DNA of 64,000 nt from the NCBI RefSeq assembly GCF_029639405.1, contig NZ_CP121274.1, positions 3,410,001 through 3,474,000 of the forward strand, given 5' to 3'. The stretch is from Microbacterium proteolyticum. GTDB lineage: Bacteria > Actinomycetota > Actinomycetes > Actinomycetales > Microbacteriaceae. Below, piece by piece: positions 33,484 through 40,698 of the stretch; position 1 is the stretch's first letter; each line of letters opens with the position of its first letter. The notes under the pieces were generated by a model. It was not told the DNA's origin, did no database searches, and worked only from the letters and a program-made list of their open reading frames with translations. The position numbers and the translations under genes were made by a program.

Positions 33484-33987
33484 TCAGGCCTTCGCCTCGG
33501 ACTTGATCGTCTCGAGGGCCGTCATGAAGCCGCCGCTGGTGAGCGAGGACCCCGCGACCTTGCTGACCGAGATCTCGTCGACGTTCTTGCCGACCACCTC
33601 GTCCTTGATGCCCCCGATGAACTCGCTCTGGTAGCGGCGGGATTCCGCCGCCTGCGGGTCACCGGTCACCGTGACATCGGTCACCGTGTCGCCCGCGATC
33701 GTGAGGGTCACGTCGACCGTCTCGACGCTCTCGGGGGTGGCGTACTGGCCCGTGGCCTCGTACGTGCCGTCGGTGTAGACGGTGCTGGACGCCGCCGCGC
33801 TGGAGGACGCGTCGGCCGTGGCGCTCGCGCTCGGCGTCGAGGACGCCGCGGGAGCGGACGACGATTCCGCGGGCGCGGCCGCGTCGGCGTTGCCGCCGGA
33901 GCATCCGGCGAGGGTGACCACTCCGGCCACGCCCAGGAGGGCGGTGCCGATGCGGACGGGGCGGGGGACGGCGGTCGTTCGGATCAT
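33484..33987 (-). CDS. FMN-binding domain lipoprotein
   Basis: A 167-residue exported protein. The N-terminus is a lipoprotein signal with lipobox LAGC (lipidated Cys29), then a Ser/Ala-rich linker to about residue 68, then a single FMN_bind domain (TVYTDGTYEATGQYATPES to the C-terminus). The usual SGAT flavinylation motif is represented by AGSSLTSGG, with Ser148 in the acceptor position. AGAGGA precedes ATG 33987. With apbE and the RnfD/reductase fusion it forms a compact operon, probably passing electrons from the membrane protein to an extracellular acceptor. The Ser acceptor is predicted by position only. Confidence 0.88.
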   Translation of the reverse strand: MIRTTAVPRPVRIGTALLGVAGVVTLAGCSGGNADAAAPAESSSAPAASSTPSASATADASSSAAASSTVYTDGTYEATGQYATPESVETVDVTLTIAGDTVTDVTVTGDPQAAESRRYQSEFIGGIKDEVVGKNVDEISVSKVAGSSLTSGGFMTALETIKSEAKA

Positions 33988-34059
33988 GAGGGTCCTCTTT
34001 CGGTCGTGCCTCGCGGAGCGGTCGTGCTCACGATGAACACACGATCTCGAAACGGACCT

Positions 34060-34079
34060 GGTTCAGACCTCACCGAACC
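34060..34079. promoter_or_regulatory. GGTTC/GAACC dyad upstream of the flavin operon
   Basis: GGTTC (34060-34064) and GAACC (34075-34079) face each other across 10 bp in the 111-bp gap between prs and the FMN-binding lipoprotein gene. It may be an operator of the flavin electron-transfer operon. Support is symmetry and position only. Confidence 0.35.
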
Positions 34080-34098
34080 TATGAGTGCGCCATGAATG

Positions 34099-35133
34099 TC
34101 AGGCGTCGCCGCCGAACATGCTGGTGACGGAACCGTCCTCGAAGACCTCGTGGATCGCGCGCGCGAGCAGCGGCGCGATCGGCAGGACCGTGAGGCGGTC
34201 GAACCGACGCTCGGGGGGCAGCGGGACGGTGTCGGTCACGACGACCTCGTCGATCGCGGGGTCCTGCAGACGCTCGGTCGCGGGATCGCTGAAGATCGCG
34301 TGGGTCGCGGCGACGATGACCTTGCGCGCACCGCTCGCCTTGAGCGCCTGCGCGGCCTTCTGGATCGTGCCGCCGGTGTCGATCATGTCGTCGACGAGGA
34401 GGCACGTGCGGCCCTTCACGTCACCGACGATCTCGTGCACCGAGACCTGGTTGGCGACCTTCGGGTCACGACGCTTGTGGATGATCGCGAGGGGGGCGCC
34501 CAGGCTGTCGGACCACGTGTCGGCGACGCGCACCCGGCCCATGTCGGGCGAGACGACCGTGAGGGTCTCGCGGTCCTCGCCGGTGAGCCCCTGTTCGAAG
34601 TGCTCGAGCAGGACGGGCTTGGCGAAGAGGTGGTCGACGGGGCCGTCGAAGAAGCCCTGGATCTGCGCGGCGTGCAGATCGACGCTCATGATGCGGTCGG
34701 CGCCGGCGGTCTTCAGCAGGTCGGCGATGAGGCGGGCGCTGATCGGCTCACGGCCGCGGCCCTTCTTGTCCTGACGCGAGTACGGGTAGTACGGCGCCAC
34801 GACCGTGATGCGCTTCGCCGAGGCGCGCTTGAGGGCGTCCAGCATGATCAGCAGCTCCATGAGCCACTCGTTGACCGGCGGGCCGAACGACTGCACGACG
34901 AACACGTCGCAGCCGCGGATCGAGACCTCGAAGCGCGTGTAGATCTCGCCCGAGGCGAAGGTCCGGTGCTCGGTCGGCGCGAGCTCGGTGCCGAGGTGAC
35001 GGGCGACCTCGTGCGCGAGCTCGGGGTGCGAGCGACCCGAGGCGACGACGAGCCGCTTCTTGGTCTTGGCGACGAGCCCGGGGGCGATGCCGTTGTCGCG
35101 GTCGAGATCTACACGGTTCTTCTTACGAGCCAT
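34099..35133 (-). CDS. prs: Ribose-phosphate pyrophosphokinase (PRPP synthetase)
   Basis: A 344-residue enzyme making PRPP from ribose 5-phosphate and ATP for nucleotide, His and Trp synthesis. Motifs: RTFASGEIYTRFEVSIRGCD, VVQSFGPPVNEWLMELLIML, VAPYYPYSRQDKKGRGREPI, VDLHAAQIQGFF, and the PRPP-binding LLVDDMIDTGGTIQKAA. A 20-residue N-terminal extension (ARKKNRVDLDRDNGIAPGL) precedes the usual start. ATG 35133 has AGGAAG upstream and overlaps the 3' end of glmU by 11 bp, so glmU-prs is an operon, as in many Gram-positive bacteria. Confidence 0.97.
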   Translation of the reverse strand: MARKKNRVDLDRDNGIAPGLVAKTKKRLVVASGRSHPELAHEVARHLGTELAPTEHRTFASGEIYTRFEVSIRGCDVFVVQSFGPPVNEWLMELLIMLDALKRASAKRITVVAPYYPYSRQDKKGRGREPISARLIADLLKTAGADRIMSVDLHAAQIQGFFDGPVDHLFAKPVLLEHFEQGLTGEDRETLTVVSPDMGRVRVADTWSDSLGAPLAIIHKRRDPKVANQVSVHEIVGDVKGRTCLLVDDMIDTGGTIQKAAQALKASGARKVIVAATHAIFSDPATERLQDPAIDEVVVTDTVPLPPERRFDRLTVLPIAPLLARAIHEVFEDGSVTSMFGGDA

Positions 35134-36571
35134 CGGCCGCTTCCTGTTCACCCCGGGCCCGCACGGCCACGTCGGCCGCTCCGGTGCCCGGTCGATTCTT
35201 CTCGACCCACCCCTCGATGTTCCGCTGGGGGGCAACGCTGAGTGCCAGGGCACCGGCGGGGACGTCCTTGCGGATCACTGCGCCGGCACCGGTCTTGGCG
35301 CCATCCCCAATCGTAACGGGCGCGACGAAGACGTTGTGCGAGCCGCTGTGCACCTCGTCACCGATGACGGTGCGGTGCTTGGCGATGTCGTCGTAGTTGG
35401 CGGTGATCGCTCCGGCGCCGAGATTGACGTTGCGCCCGATCTGGGTGTCGCCGATGTACGACAGGTGCGGCACCTTGCTGCCCTCGCCGATGGAGGAGTT
35501 CTTCACCTCGACGAACGTGCCGACCTTGCCGTTCACGCCGACGCGGGCGTTGGGTCGGAGGTACGCGAACGGGCCGACCGTCGCGCCGGCTTCGACGACG
35601 GCGAGGGTCGCGTCGGTCCGCGTGATCGAGGCGTCCTCGCCGACCTCGCAGTCCACCAGGCTCGTGTCCGGCCCGATCGTCGCGCCCGCGGCGATCACCG
35701 TGGCCCCGCGGACGTGCGTGTTCGGCAGGAGCGTCACGTCCGGCGCGAGCACCGCGGTGACGTCGATCCAGGTGGTGGCGGGGTCGACGACCGTGACGCC
35801 CTCGCGCTGCCAGTGCCGCACGGTGCGGGCGTTGAGCGTGCGCCCCGCCTCCGACAGCTGGATGCGGTCGTTCACTCCGAGAGCGGCGGACGCGTCGGGA
35901 GTGATGGATGCCGCGACGCCCAGTTCCGCGTCGCGCAGCAGGGCGATCACGTCGGTGAGGTACTTCTCGCCCTGGGCGTTCGCCGTCCCGACCCGCGCGA
36001 GCTGGTCGCGCAGCGGAGCCGCGCGGAAGACGTAGACGCCGACGTTGATCTCGGTGACCGCGGCCTCGTCGGCCGTGGCATCCTTCTGCTCCACGATCCG
36101 GCGCACGCCCCGGGCGTCGTCGCGGATGACCCGGCCGTACCCCTGCGGGTCGTCCACGTGCGCGGTGAGGAGGGTGACCGCCGATCCTCCGGAGCGGTGC
36201 GTCTCGACGAGGTCGGCGAGCGTGTGCGTCTGGAGCAGCGGGACGTCGCCGCTGAGGACCAGCACGTCACCGGCGAAGTCCTCGAGCGCGCCGAGGGCGG
36301 CCTCGACGGCACGACCGGTGCCGGGGATCTCGTCCTGGTCGACGATGACCACGCCCGGCGCCAGATCGGCGACTGTCTCTGCGACACGGTCGCGTTCGTG
36401 CCGGACGACCACCACGATGCGGGCGGGATCCAGGGATGCCGCGGTGTCGAGCACGTGACCGACGAGCGGGCGACCACCGACGGCGTGGAGGATCTTCGGG
36501 GTGCGCGATCGCATGCGGGTGCCCTGGCCCGCGGCGAGGACGACGACGGCGAGCTCGGTCGATGAGGTCAT
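35123..36571 (-). CDS. glmU: Bifunctional GlmU: glucosamine-1-phosphate acetyltransferase / N-acetylglucosamine-1-phosphate uridyltransferase
   Basis: A 482-residue bifunctional enzyme producing UDP-GlcNAc for peptidoglycan. The N-terminal pyrophosphorylase domain has VVLAAGQGTRMRSRTPKILH and LVLSGDVPLL; the C-terminal left-handed beta-helix has NTHVRGATVIAAGATIGPD, VGPFAYLRPNARVG, KVPHLSYIGDTQIGRNVNLG and GAGAVIRKDVPAG. ATG 36571 is the only start compatible with the N-terminus, and it begins one base after the last base of the tRNA-Gln gene. No ribosome site fits between them. Translation may therefore start on a near-leaderless message made by tRNA 3' processing. The 3' end overlaps prs. 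Confidence 0.97.
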   Translation of the reverse strand: MTSSTELAVVVLAAGQGTRMRSRTPKILHAVGGRPLVGHVLDTAASLDPARIVVVVRHERDRVAETVADLAPGVVIVDQDEIPGTGRAVEAALGALEDFAGDVLVLSGDVPLLQTHTLADLVETHRSGGSAVTLLTAHVDDPQGYGRVIRDDARGVRRIVEQKDATADEAAVTEINVGVYVFRAAPLRDQLARVGTANAQGEKYLTDVIALLRDAELGVAASITPDASAALGVNDRIQLSEAGRTLNARTVRHWQREGVTVVDPATTWIDVTAVLAPDVTLLPNTHVRGATVIAAGATIGPDTSLVDCEVGEDASITRTDATLAVVEAGATVGPFAYLRPNARVGVNGKVGTFVEVKNSSIGEGSKVPHLSYIGDTQIGRNVNLGAGAITANYDDIAKHRTVIGDEVHSGSHNVFVAPVTIGDGAKTGAGAVIRKDVPAGALALSVAPQRNIEGWVEKNRPGTGAADVAVRARGEQEAADGS

Positions 36572-36572
36572 G

Positions 36573-36644
36573 CTCCGCCGCCAGGATTCGAACCTGGACC
36601 TAACAGCTCCAAAGGCTGTCGTGCTGCCGTTACACCACGGCGGA
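36573..36644 (-). tRNA. tRNA-Gln (anticodon UUG)
   Basis: The minus strand folds as a tRNA: acceptor TCCGCCG/CGGCGGA, a D arm with GTGTAACGGCAGCAC, anticodon stem ACAGC/GCTGT with loop CTTTGGA (anticodon TTG, Gln), and T arm CCAGG-TTCGAAT-CCTGG. The discriminator base is G at 36573. CCA is not encoded; the next bases are C and then the ATG of glmU. Confidence 0.97.
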
Positions 36645-36700
36645 CCGTGCCCGCGGGCACCGGTCAAGTCTGCCAGACGGCGACGGCGGGGCGTTCTCGA

Positions 36701-36706
36701 CATAAT
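36701..36706 (+). promoter_or_regulatory. -10 box of the leaderless MarR gene
   Basis: CATAAT (five of six bases of TATAAT) is followed by 6 nt and GTG 36713, so transcription should start at the start codon. It lies 57 bp upstream of the divergent tRNA-Gln gene's 5' end. Confidence 0.6.
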
Positions 36707-36712
36707 GAACGG

Positions 36713-37210
36713 GTGAGCCGGGACAGCGACGAAGTCGATCGCATCGTCGAGGCGTGGGTGCAGCAGCGACCCGACCTCGACTTCTCGCCGCTCGAGGTGC
36801 TCTCGCGCGTCGCCCGTCTCTCGCGACACCTCGACATCGCGCGCAAAGAGGCGTTCCGTCGCAGCGACATCGAGTCGTGGGAGTGGGACGTGCTCTCGGC
36901 CCTCCGCCGTGCGGGCGAGCCCTACCAGCTCAGCCCCAAGCAGCTGCTGCAGCAGACGCTCGTCTCCAGCGGCACGATGACCAACCGCATCGACCGGCTC
37001 GTCGCCCGCCGGTTCGTCCGACGCGAAGCCGACCCCGGCGACGGACGGAGCATCCTGGTGACCCTCACCGACGACGGCCGTGTGCGCGTGGATGCCGCGA
37101 TCACCCGCCTCGTCGACGCCGAGGCACTGCTGCTCGAGGGGCTCTCCCGCGGAGACCGCGACCGGCTCGCGACGCTCCTGCGCAAACTCAGTCTGGGGTT
37201 CGACGCGTGA
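36713..37210 (+). CDS. MarR-family transcriptional regulator
   Basis: A 165-residue regulator with the MarR winged helix: FRRSDIESWEWDVLSALRRA, YQLSPKQLLQQTLVSSGTMT (recognition helix), NRIDRLVARRFVRREADPGD (wing with the family DxR pattern) and SILVTLTDDG, flanked by dimerisation helices. GTG 36713 lies 6 nt after a CATAAT box, with no ribosome site, so it is probably leaderless. The stop overlaps the next gene as GTGA, coupling it to a membrane protein that it may control. The effector is unknown. Confidence 0.9.
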   Translation: MSRDSDEVDRIVEAWVQQRPDLDFSPLEVLSRVARLSRHLDIARKEAFRRSDIESWEWDVLSALRRAGEPYQLSPKQLLQQTLVSSGTMTNRIDRLVARRFVRREADPGDGRSILVTLTDDGRVRVDAAITRLVDAEALLLEGLSRGDRDRLATLLRKLSLGFDA

Positions 37211-37719
37211 GCGCCACCGTGGCCGGACCGACGCCGTGGCAGCGGGTCAAGGCGTGGCTGGACGTGCGGTTCCGCTCGCCCTCGGCGATCTACGGACTGA
37301 TCGTGTTCACGACGTTCGTGACCCTCGCCGACGACGAGGCGCACGACGTGGCCGAGGTGCTGCTGAACTCGACCTCGACCCTGATCGTCTTCTTCATCGC
37401 GCACGTGTTCGCCCACACGTTGACCGACCACGGCGACCACGGCTTCCGCGCGTCGACGCGCAACGCCGTCCGCCATGCCGCGGGGATGCTCTACGCCTCG
37501 GTGCCGTCGATCCTCGCCCTGGCGTTCGGCATCGCCACGGGTCAGACCGTCTTGGACGCCGTCGACAACTGCATCACGGCGATGTTCGTGGTCCTCGCGA
37601 TCCTCGGGTACCACGCGTTCCGGCGCCGCGGCTACCGCGTGTTCGGGCGCATCATGGGCGCGCTCGCGACGTCGTTCCTCGGCATCGTGATCGTGATCCT
37701 GGAGGTCGCGGTCCACTGA
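37207..37719 (+). CDS. Four-helix membrane protein coupled to a MarR regulator
   Basis: A 170-residue membrane protein with four predicted helices: SPSAIYGLIVFTTFVTLA, VLLNSTSTLIVFFIAHVFAH, AGMLYASVPSILALAFGIAT with VLDAVDNCITAMFVVLAIL, and IMGALATSFLGIVIVILEVA. Between helices it carries charged residues unusual inside a membrane protein: LADDEAHDVAEVL and AHVFAHTLTDHGDHGFR, an acidic and His-rich patch that could bind metal or protons. GTG 37207 overlaps the MarR stop. I do not recognise the family. Metal or solute transport under MarR control is a guess from the residues and context. Confidence 0.75.
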   Translation: MSATVAGPTPWQRVKAWLDVRFRSPSAIYGLIVFTTFVTLADDEAHDVAEVLLNSTSTLIVFFIAHVFAHTLTDHGDHGFRASTRNAVRHAAGMLYASVPSILALAFGIATGQTVLDAVDNCITAMFVVLAILGYHAFRRRGYRVFGRIMGALATSFLGIVIVILEVAVH

Positions 37720-37761
37720 CGCGGCGCACGCCGCGAACGCCGAGGCGATCGGGGCGCCGAT

Positions 37762-39552
37762 TCAGCCGATGGCCTCGGTGAGTTCGAACCAGCGCAGTTC
37801 CAGTTCGTCGCGCTCGGACTCCCACTGCGAGATGCGCTCCATCTCTTTGCCGAGCCCCACGTAGTCGGCCTGATCGTGGTCCGCGAGGGCCGCCTTGGCC
37901 CGGTCGATCTGCTGCTGCAGCTTCTCGATCTTGCGCTCGGCGGCCGAGACCTCCTTCTGCGCGGCACGGAGGTCGGCCCCCTGGAGACCCGCGGATGCCG
38001 CGGCCGCGGTCGCCGTGGACCGTTGCGGTTCGGCATCCTGGATCGCCCGCAGGCGCAGATATTCGTCGACCCCGCCCGGGAGGTGACGCAGGCGCGCATC
38101 GAGGATCGCGTACTGCTGATCGGTGACGCGTTCGAGGAAGTAGCGGTCGTGCGAGACGACGATGAGGGTGCCCGACCACGAGTCCAGCAGGTCTTCCATC
38201 GCCGCGAGCATGTCGGTGTCGAGGTCGTTCGTGGGCTCGTCGAGGATCAGGACGTTCGGCTGATCGAGCAGGATGAGCAGCAGCTGAAGGCGCCGCTTCT
38301 GCCCGCCGGAGAGGTCTTTCACCGGCGTGGAGAGCTGCGCACTGGAGAACCCGAGACGCTCGAGCAGCTGGCCGGGGGTCAGTTCCTGCGCCTTGGAGCC
38401 GGCGCCGAAGCTGTACGTTGTGCGGAGCCCCGCGATCACCACCCGCACGGGGTCGTTCAGGTGCTGCTCGAGCTCGTCGAGACGCTGGGTGAGGGTCGCG
38501 ACCTTGACGGTCTTGCCGCGCTTCACTCGGCCCGCGGTGGGCTCGAGGGTGCCGGTGACCAGACTCAGCAGGGTGGACTTGCCGGCCCCGTTCACGCCCA
38601 GGATGCCGGTGCGCTCACCGGGCGCGATGCGCCACTCGATGTCGCGGAGCACCGTCTTCTCGCCGTAGGACACCCCCGCGTCCAGCAGATCGACCACGTC
38701 CTTGCCGAGGCGCGCGACCGCGAGCGACTGCAGAGCCACCTTGTCGCGGATCTCGGGCACATCGGCGATGAGCTCGTTCGCCGCGTCGATGCGGAACTTC
38801 GGCTTCGAGGTGCGCGCCGGAGCCCCGCGGCGAAGCCACGCCAGCTCCTTGCGAGCGAGGTTCTGACGACGCTGTTCGATGGATGCCGCCTGGCGATCGC
38901 GCTCGACCCGCTGCAGGATGTACGCCGCATACCCGCCCTCGAAGGGCTCGACGATGCGGTCGTGCACCTCCCACGTCGCGGTGCAGATCTCGTCGAGGAA
39001 CCACCGGTCGTGGGTCACGACGAGCAGGCCCCCCGCGCTCGGCGCCCAGCGCTTCTTGAGGTGCCCGGCGAGCCAGGTGATGGCCTCCACGTCGAGGTGG
39101 TTGGTCGGCTCGTCGAGGAACAGCACGTCCCAGTCGCCCGACAGCAGCTTCGCCAACGCCACGCGACGACGCTGACCGCCGGAGAGGTCGCCGAGGCGCG
39201 CGTCCCACGGGAGGTCGCCGAGGAGTCCCGCGATGACGTCGCGCGTCCGCGCATCGCCGGCCCACTCGTGCTCGGCGCGGTCGCCGACCACGGCGTGACC
39301 GATCGTGTCGTCGTCGTCGAGGGTGTCCTGCTGGTCGAGGACGCCGACCGTCACTCCCCCGCGCACGGTCACGCGTCCGCCGTCGGGCTCGCGGATGCCG
39401 GCGAGCATGCCGAGCAGGCTCGACTTGCCGTCGCCGTTGCGGCCGACGATGCCGATGCGGTCTCCCTCGTTCACGCCGAGCGAAACGGAGTCGAACACGA
39501 CCTTGGTCGGGTATTCCAGGTGCAGGGCTTCGCCCCCGAGCAGATGTGCCAT
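37762..39552 (-). CDS. ABC-F family ATPase (Uup-like)
   Basis: A 596-residue soluble protein with two ABC ATPase cassettes and no membrane domain. Cassette 1: Walker A GIVGRNGDGKSS, signature LSGGQRRRVALAKLL, Walker B LFLDEPTNHLD. Cassette 2: GILGVNGAGKST, LSGGQKRRLQLLLILL, LILDEPTNDLD. They are joined by an arginine-rich linker (RQAASIEQRRQNLARKELAW). The C-terminus (residues 515-596) is a coiled coil of the Uup type (KEVSAAERKIEKLQQQIDRA). ABC-F proteins act on ribosomes. A TAGCCT box ends 9 nt before ATG 39552, so the leader is very short. Homologues often lie beside ispE; here an importer intervenes. Confidence 0.93.
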   Translation of the reverse strand: MAHLLGGEALHLEYPTKVVFDSVSLGVNEGDRIGIVGRNGDGKSSLLGMLAGIREPDGGRVTVRGGVTVGVLDQQDTLDDDDTIGHAVVGDRAEHEWAGDARTRDVIAGLLGDLPWDARLGDLSGGQRRRVALAKLLSGDWDVLFLDEPTNHLDVEAITWLAGHLKKRWAPSAGGLLVVTHDRWFLDEICTATWEVHDRIVEPFEGGYAAYILQRVERDRQAASIEQRRQNLARKELAWLRRGAPARTSKPKFRIDAANELIADVPEIRDKVALQSLAVARLGKDVVDLLDAGVSYGEKTVLRDIEWRIAPGERTGILGVNGAGKSTLLSLVTGTLEPTAGRVKRGKTVKVATLTQRLDELEQHLNDPVRVVIAGLRTTYSFGAGSKAQELTPGQLLERLGFSSAQLSTPVKDLSGGQKRRLQLLLILLDQPNVLILDEPTNDLDTDMLAAMEDLLDSWSGTLIVVSHDRYFLERVTDQQYAILDARLRHLPGGVDEYLRLRAIQDAEPQRSTATAAAASAGLQGADLRAAQKEVSAAERKIEKLQQQIDRAKAALADHDQADYVGLGKEMERISQWESERDELELRWFELTEAIG

Positions 39553-39588
39553 ATCCGTCCCAGGCTACGCGGCTCCGGCGGGGACGAA

Positions 39589-39661
39589 CCGCGAGACTGC
39601 ATCCGGCGGACGAAACCCGCGCACCCTGCGGGGGGTTCGTCAGGCACGTGCGGTCTCGCGG
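39589..39661. repeat. Long imperfect intergenic hairpin
   Basis: Outer arms CCGCGAGACTGCA (39589-39601) and TGCGGTCTCGCGG (39649-39661) match at 12 of 13 positions. Inner arms GACGAAACCCGC (39609-39620) and GCGGGGGGTTCGTC (39628-39641) form a second stem around a 7-nt loop. It occupies the gap between the ABC-F gene start and the binding-protein gene stop. Confidence 0.6.
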
Positions 39662-39700
39662 AGACGCGCGTGCGCGAGCGCCCGCACAACCGGAACGGAC

Positions 39701-39734
39701 AGCGGGGCCGCCCGGAATCCCGGACAGCCCCGCT
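39701..39734 (-). terminator. Hairpin after the osmoprotectant operon
   Basis: Arms AGCGGGGC (39701-39708) and GCCCCGCT (39727-39734) enclose an inner CCGG/CCGG stem. It lies 15 bp beyond the stop of the substrate-binding gene, where the operon's transcript should end. No T run is present. Confidence 0.65.
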
Positions 39735-39748
39735 GGTGTGGCGTCGGC

Positions 39749-40663
39749 TCAGAGGTTGTTGTCGGCGAGCCAGGCCTTCGCGATGTCGGCCGAGGACTGC
39801 TGGTCGACGGTCGACTTCACGTTCAATTCCACGAGACCCTCGGGGGTGAGGGCGGCGGAGACCTTGTTCAGGACGTCGGACACCTGCGAGGCGACCTTCG
39901 AGTTCACGACCGGGACGACGTTCGAGGCCAGGAACAGGCCCTTCGGGTCTTCCAGCGTGACGAGGTCGTCGGTCTGGATGCGCGGGTCGGCGGTGTAGAC
40001 GTTCGCGACCTGGATCGTGCCTGCGACGAGGTCGTCCACAGTGGTCTCACCGGTGGGCGAGAACTGCACGTCGACACCGTAGGTCGACTTCAGGCCCTGC
40101 GGGCCGTACGGGCGCTCGGCGAGCTCGGCGTTGCCGCCGAGGGTGAGGCCGGTCGTGACCTTGGACAGGTCGGCGATCGAGGTCAGGCCGTTGGCATCCG
40201 CGAACGCCTTCGTGACCGTGTACGAGTCCTGGTCGGTGGCCGTCGACTGGTCCAGGACCTCGAGGCCCTCGGGCAGCGCCGACGGCAGGGCCGCGTAGAC
40301 CTCGTCTGCGGTCCGGGCGGTGGTCGCGTCGTCGAAGAACTGCAGCAGGTTGCCGCTGTACTCCGGGAACACGGTGACGGTGCCGTCCTCGAGCAGCGGG
40401 ATGTACGCGTCGCGCTGACCGATCTGGAACTGACGCTTGACCGTCAGACCCGAGTTCTCGAGAGCCTGCGCGTAGATCTCGGCGATGATCTCGTTGGAGA
40501 AGTAGGCCTGCGAGCCGACGACGATCTCGGCGGACGAGGCGCTGGCGTCGCCGCCGTTGTTGCTCAGGGGATCGCTCGAGGCGCCGCAACCGGCGAGGGC
40601 GAGCGAGGCGACCGCGAGTCCGGCGAAGACGCCGAGACCCTTGCGAGTTCGTGCTGTGAACAT
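39749..40663 (-). CDS. Osmoprotectant-type ABC transporter substrate-binding lipoprotein
   Basis: A 304-residue exported lipoprotein of the OpuAC/OpuBC (choline/glycine betaine) family. The signal ends in lipobox LAGC with Cys26. The mature protein shows the family flow EIVVGSQAYFSNEIIAEIYA, VFPEYSGNLLQFF (usual position of substrate-contacting aromatic and acidic residues), LTLGGNAELAERPYGPQG and VANVYTADPRI. GAGGAACCC precedes ATG 40663. It is the last gene of a four-gene importer whose ATPase and two permeases lie immediately upstream. Substrate is probably a quaternary amine; exact ligand unknown. Confidence 0.9.
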   Translation of the reverse strand: MFTARTRKGLGVFAGLAVASLALAGCGASSDPLSNNGGDASASSAEIVVGSQAYFSNEIIAEIYAQALENSGLTVKRQFQIGQRDAYIPLLEDGTVTVFPEYSGNLLQFFDDATTARTADEVYAALPSALPEGLEVLDQSTATDQDSYTVTKAFADANGLTSIADLSKVTTGLTLGGNAELAERPYGPQGLKSTYGVDVQFSPTGETTVDDLVAGTIQVANVYTADPRIQTDDLVTLEDPKGLFLASNVVPVVNSKVASQVSDVLNKVSAALTPEGLVELNVKSTVDQQSSADIAKAWLADNNL

Positions 40664-40698
40664 GGGTTCCTCTTTCTGGTGGTGGGGAGTCGGGTGAG

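Noticed and set aside
36573..36644. tRNA-Gln as an attachment site for an integrated element
   Set aside because: No integrase is nearby and no repeated tRNA 3' fragment was found; glmU follows directly on one side and a MarR gene on the other.
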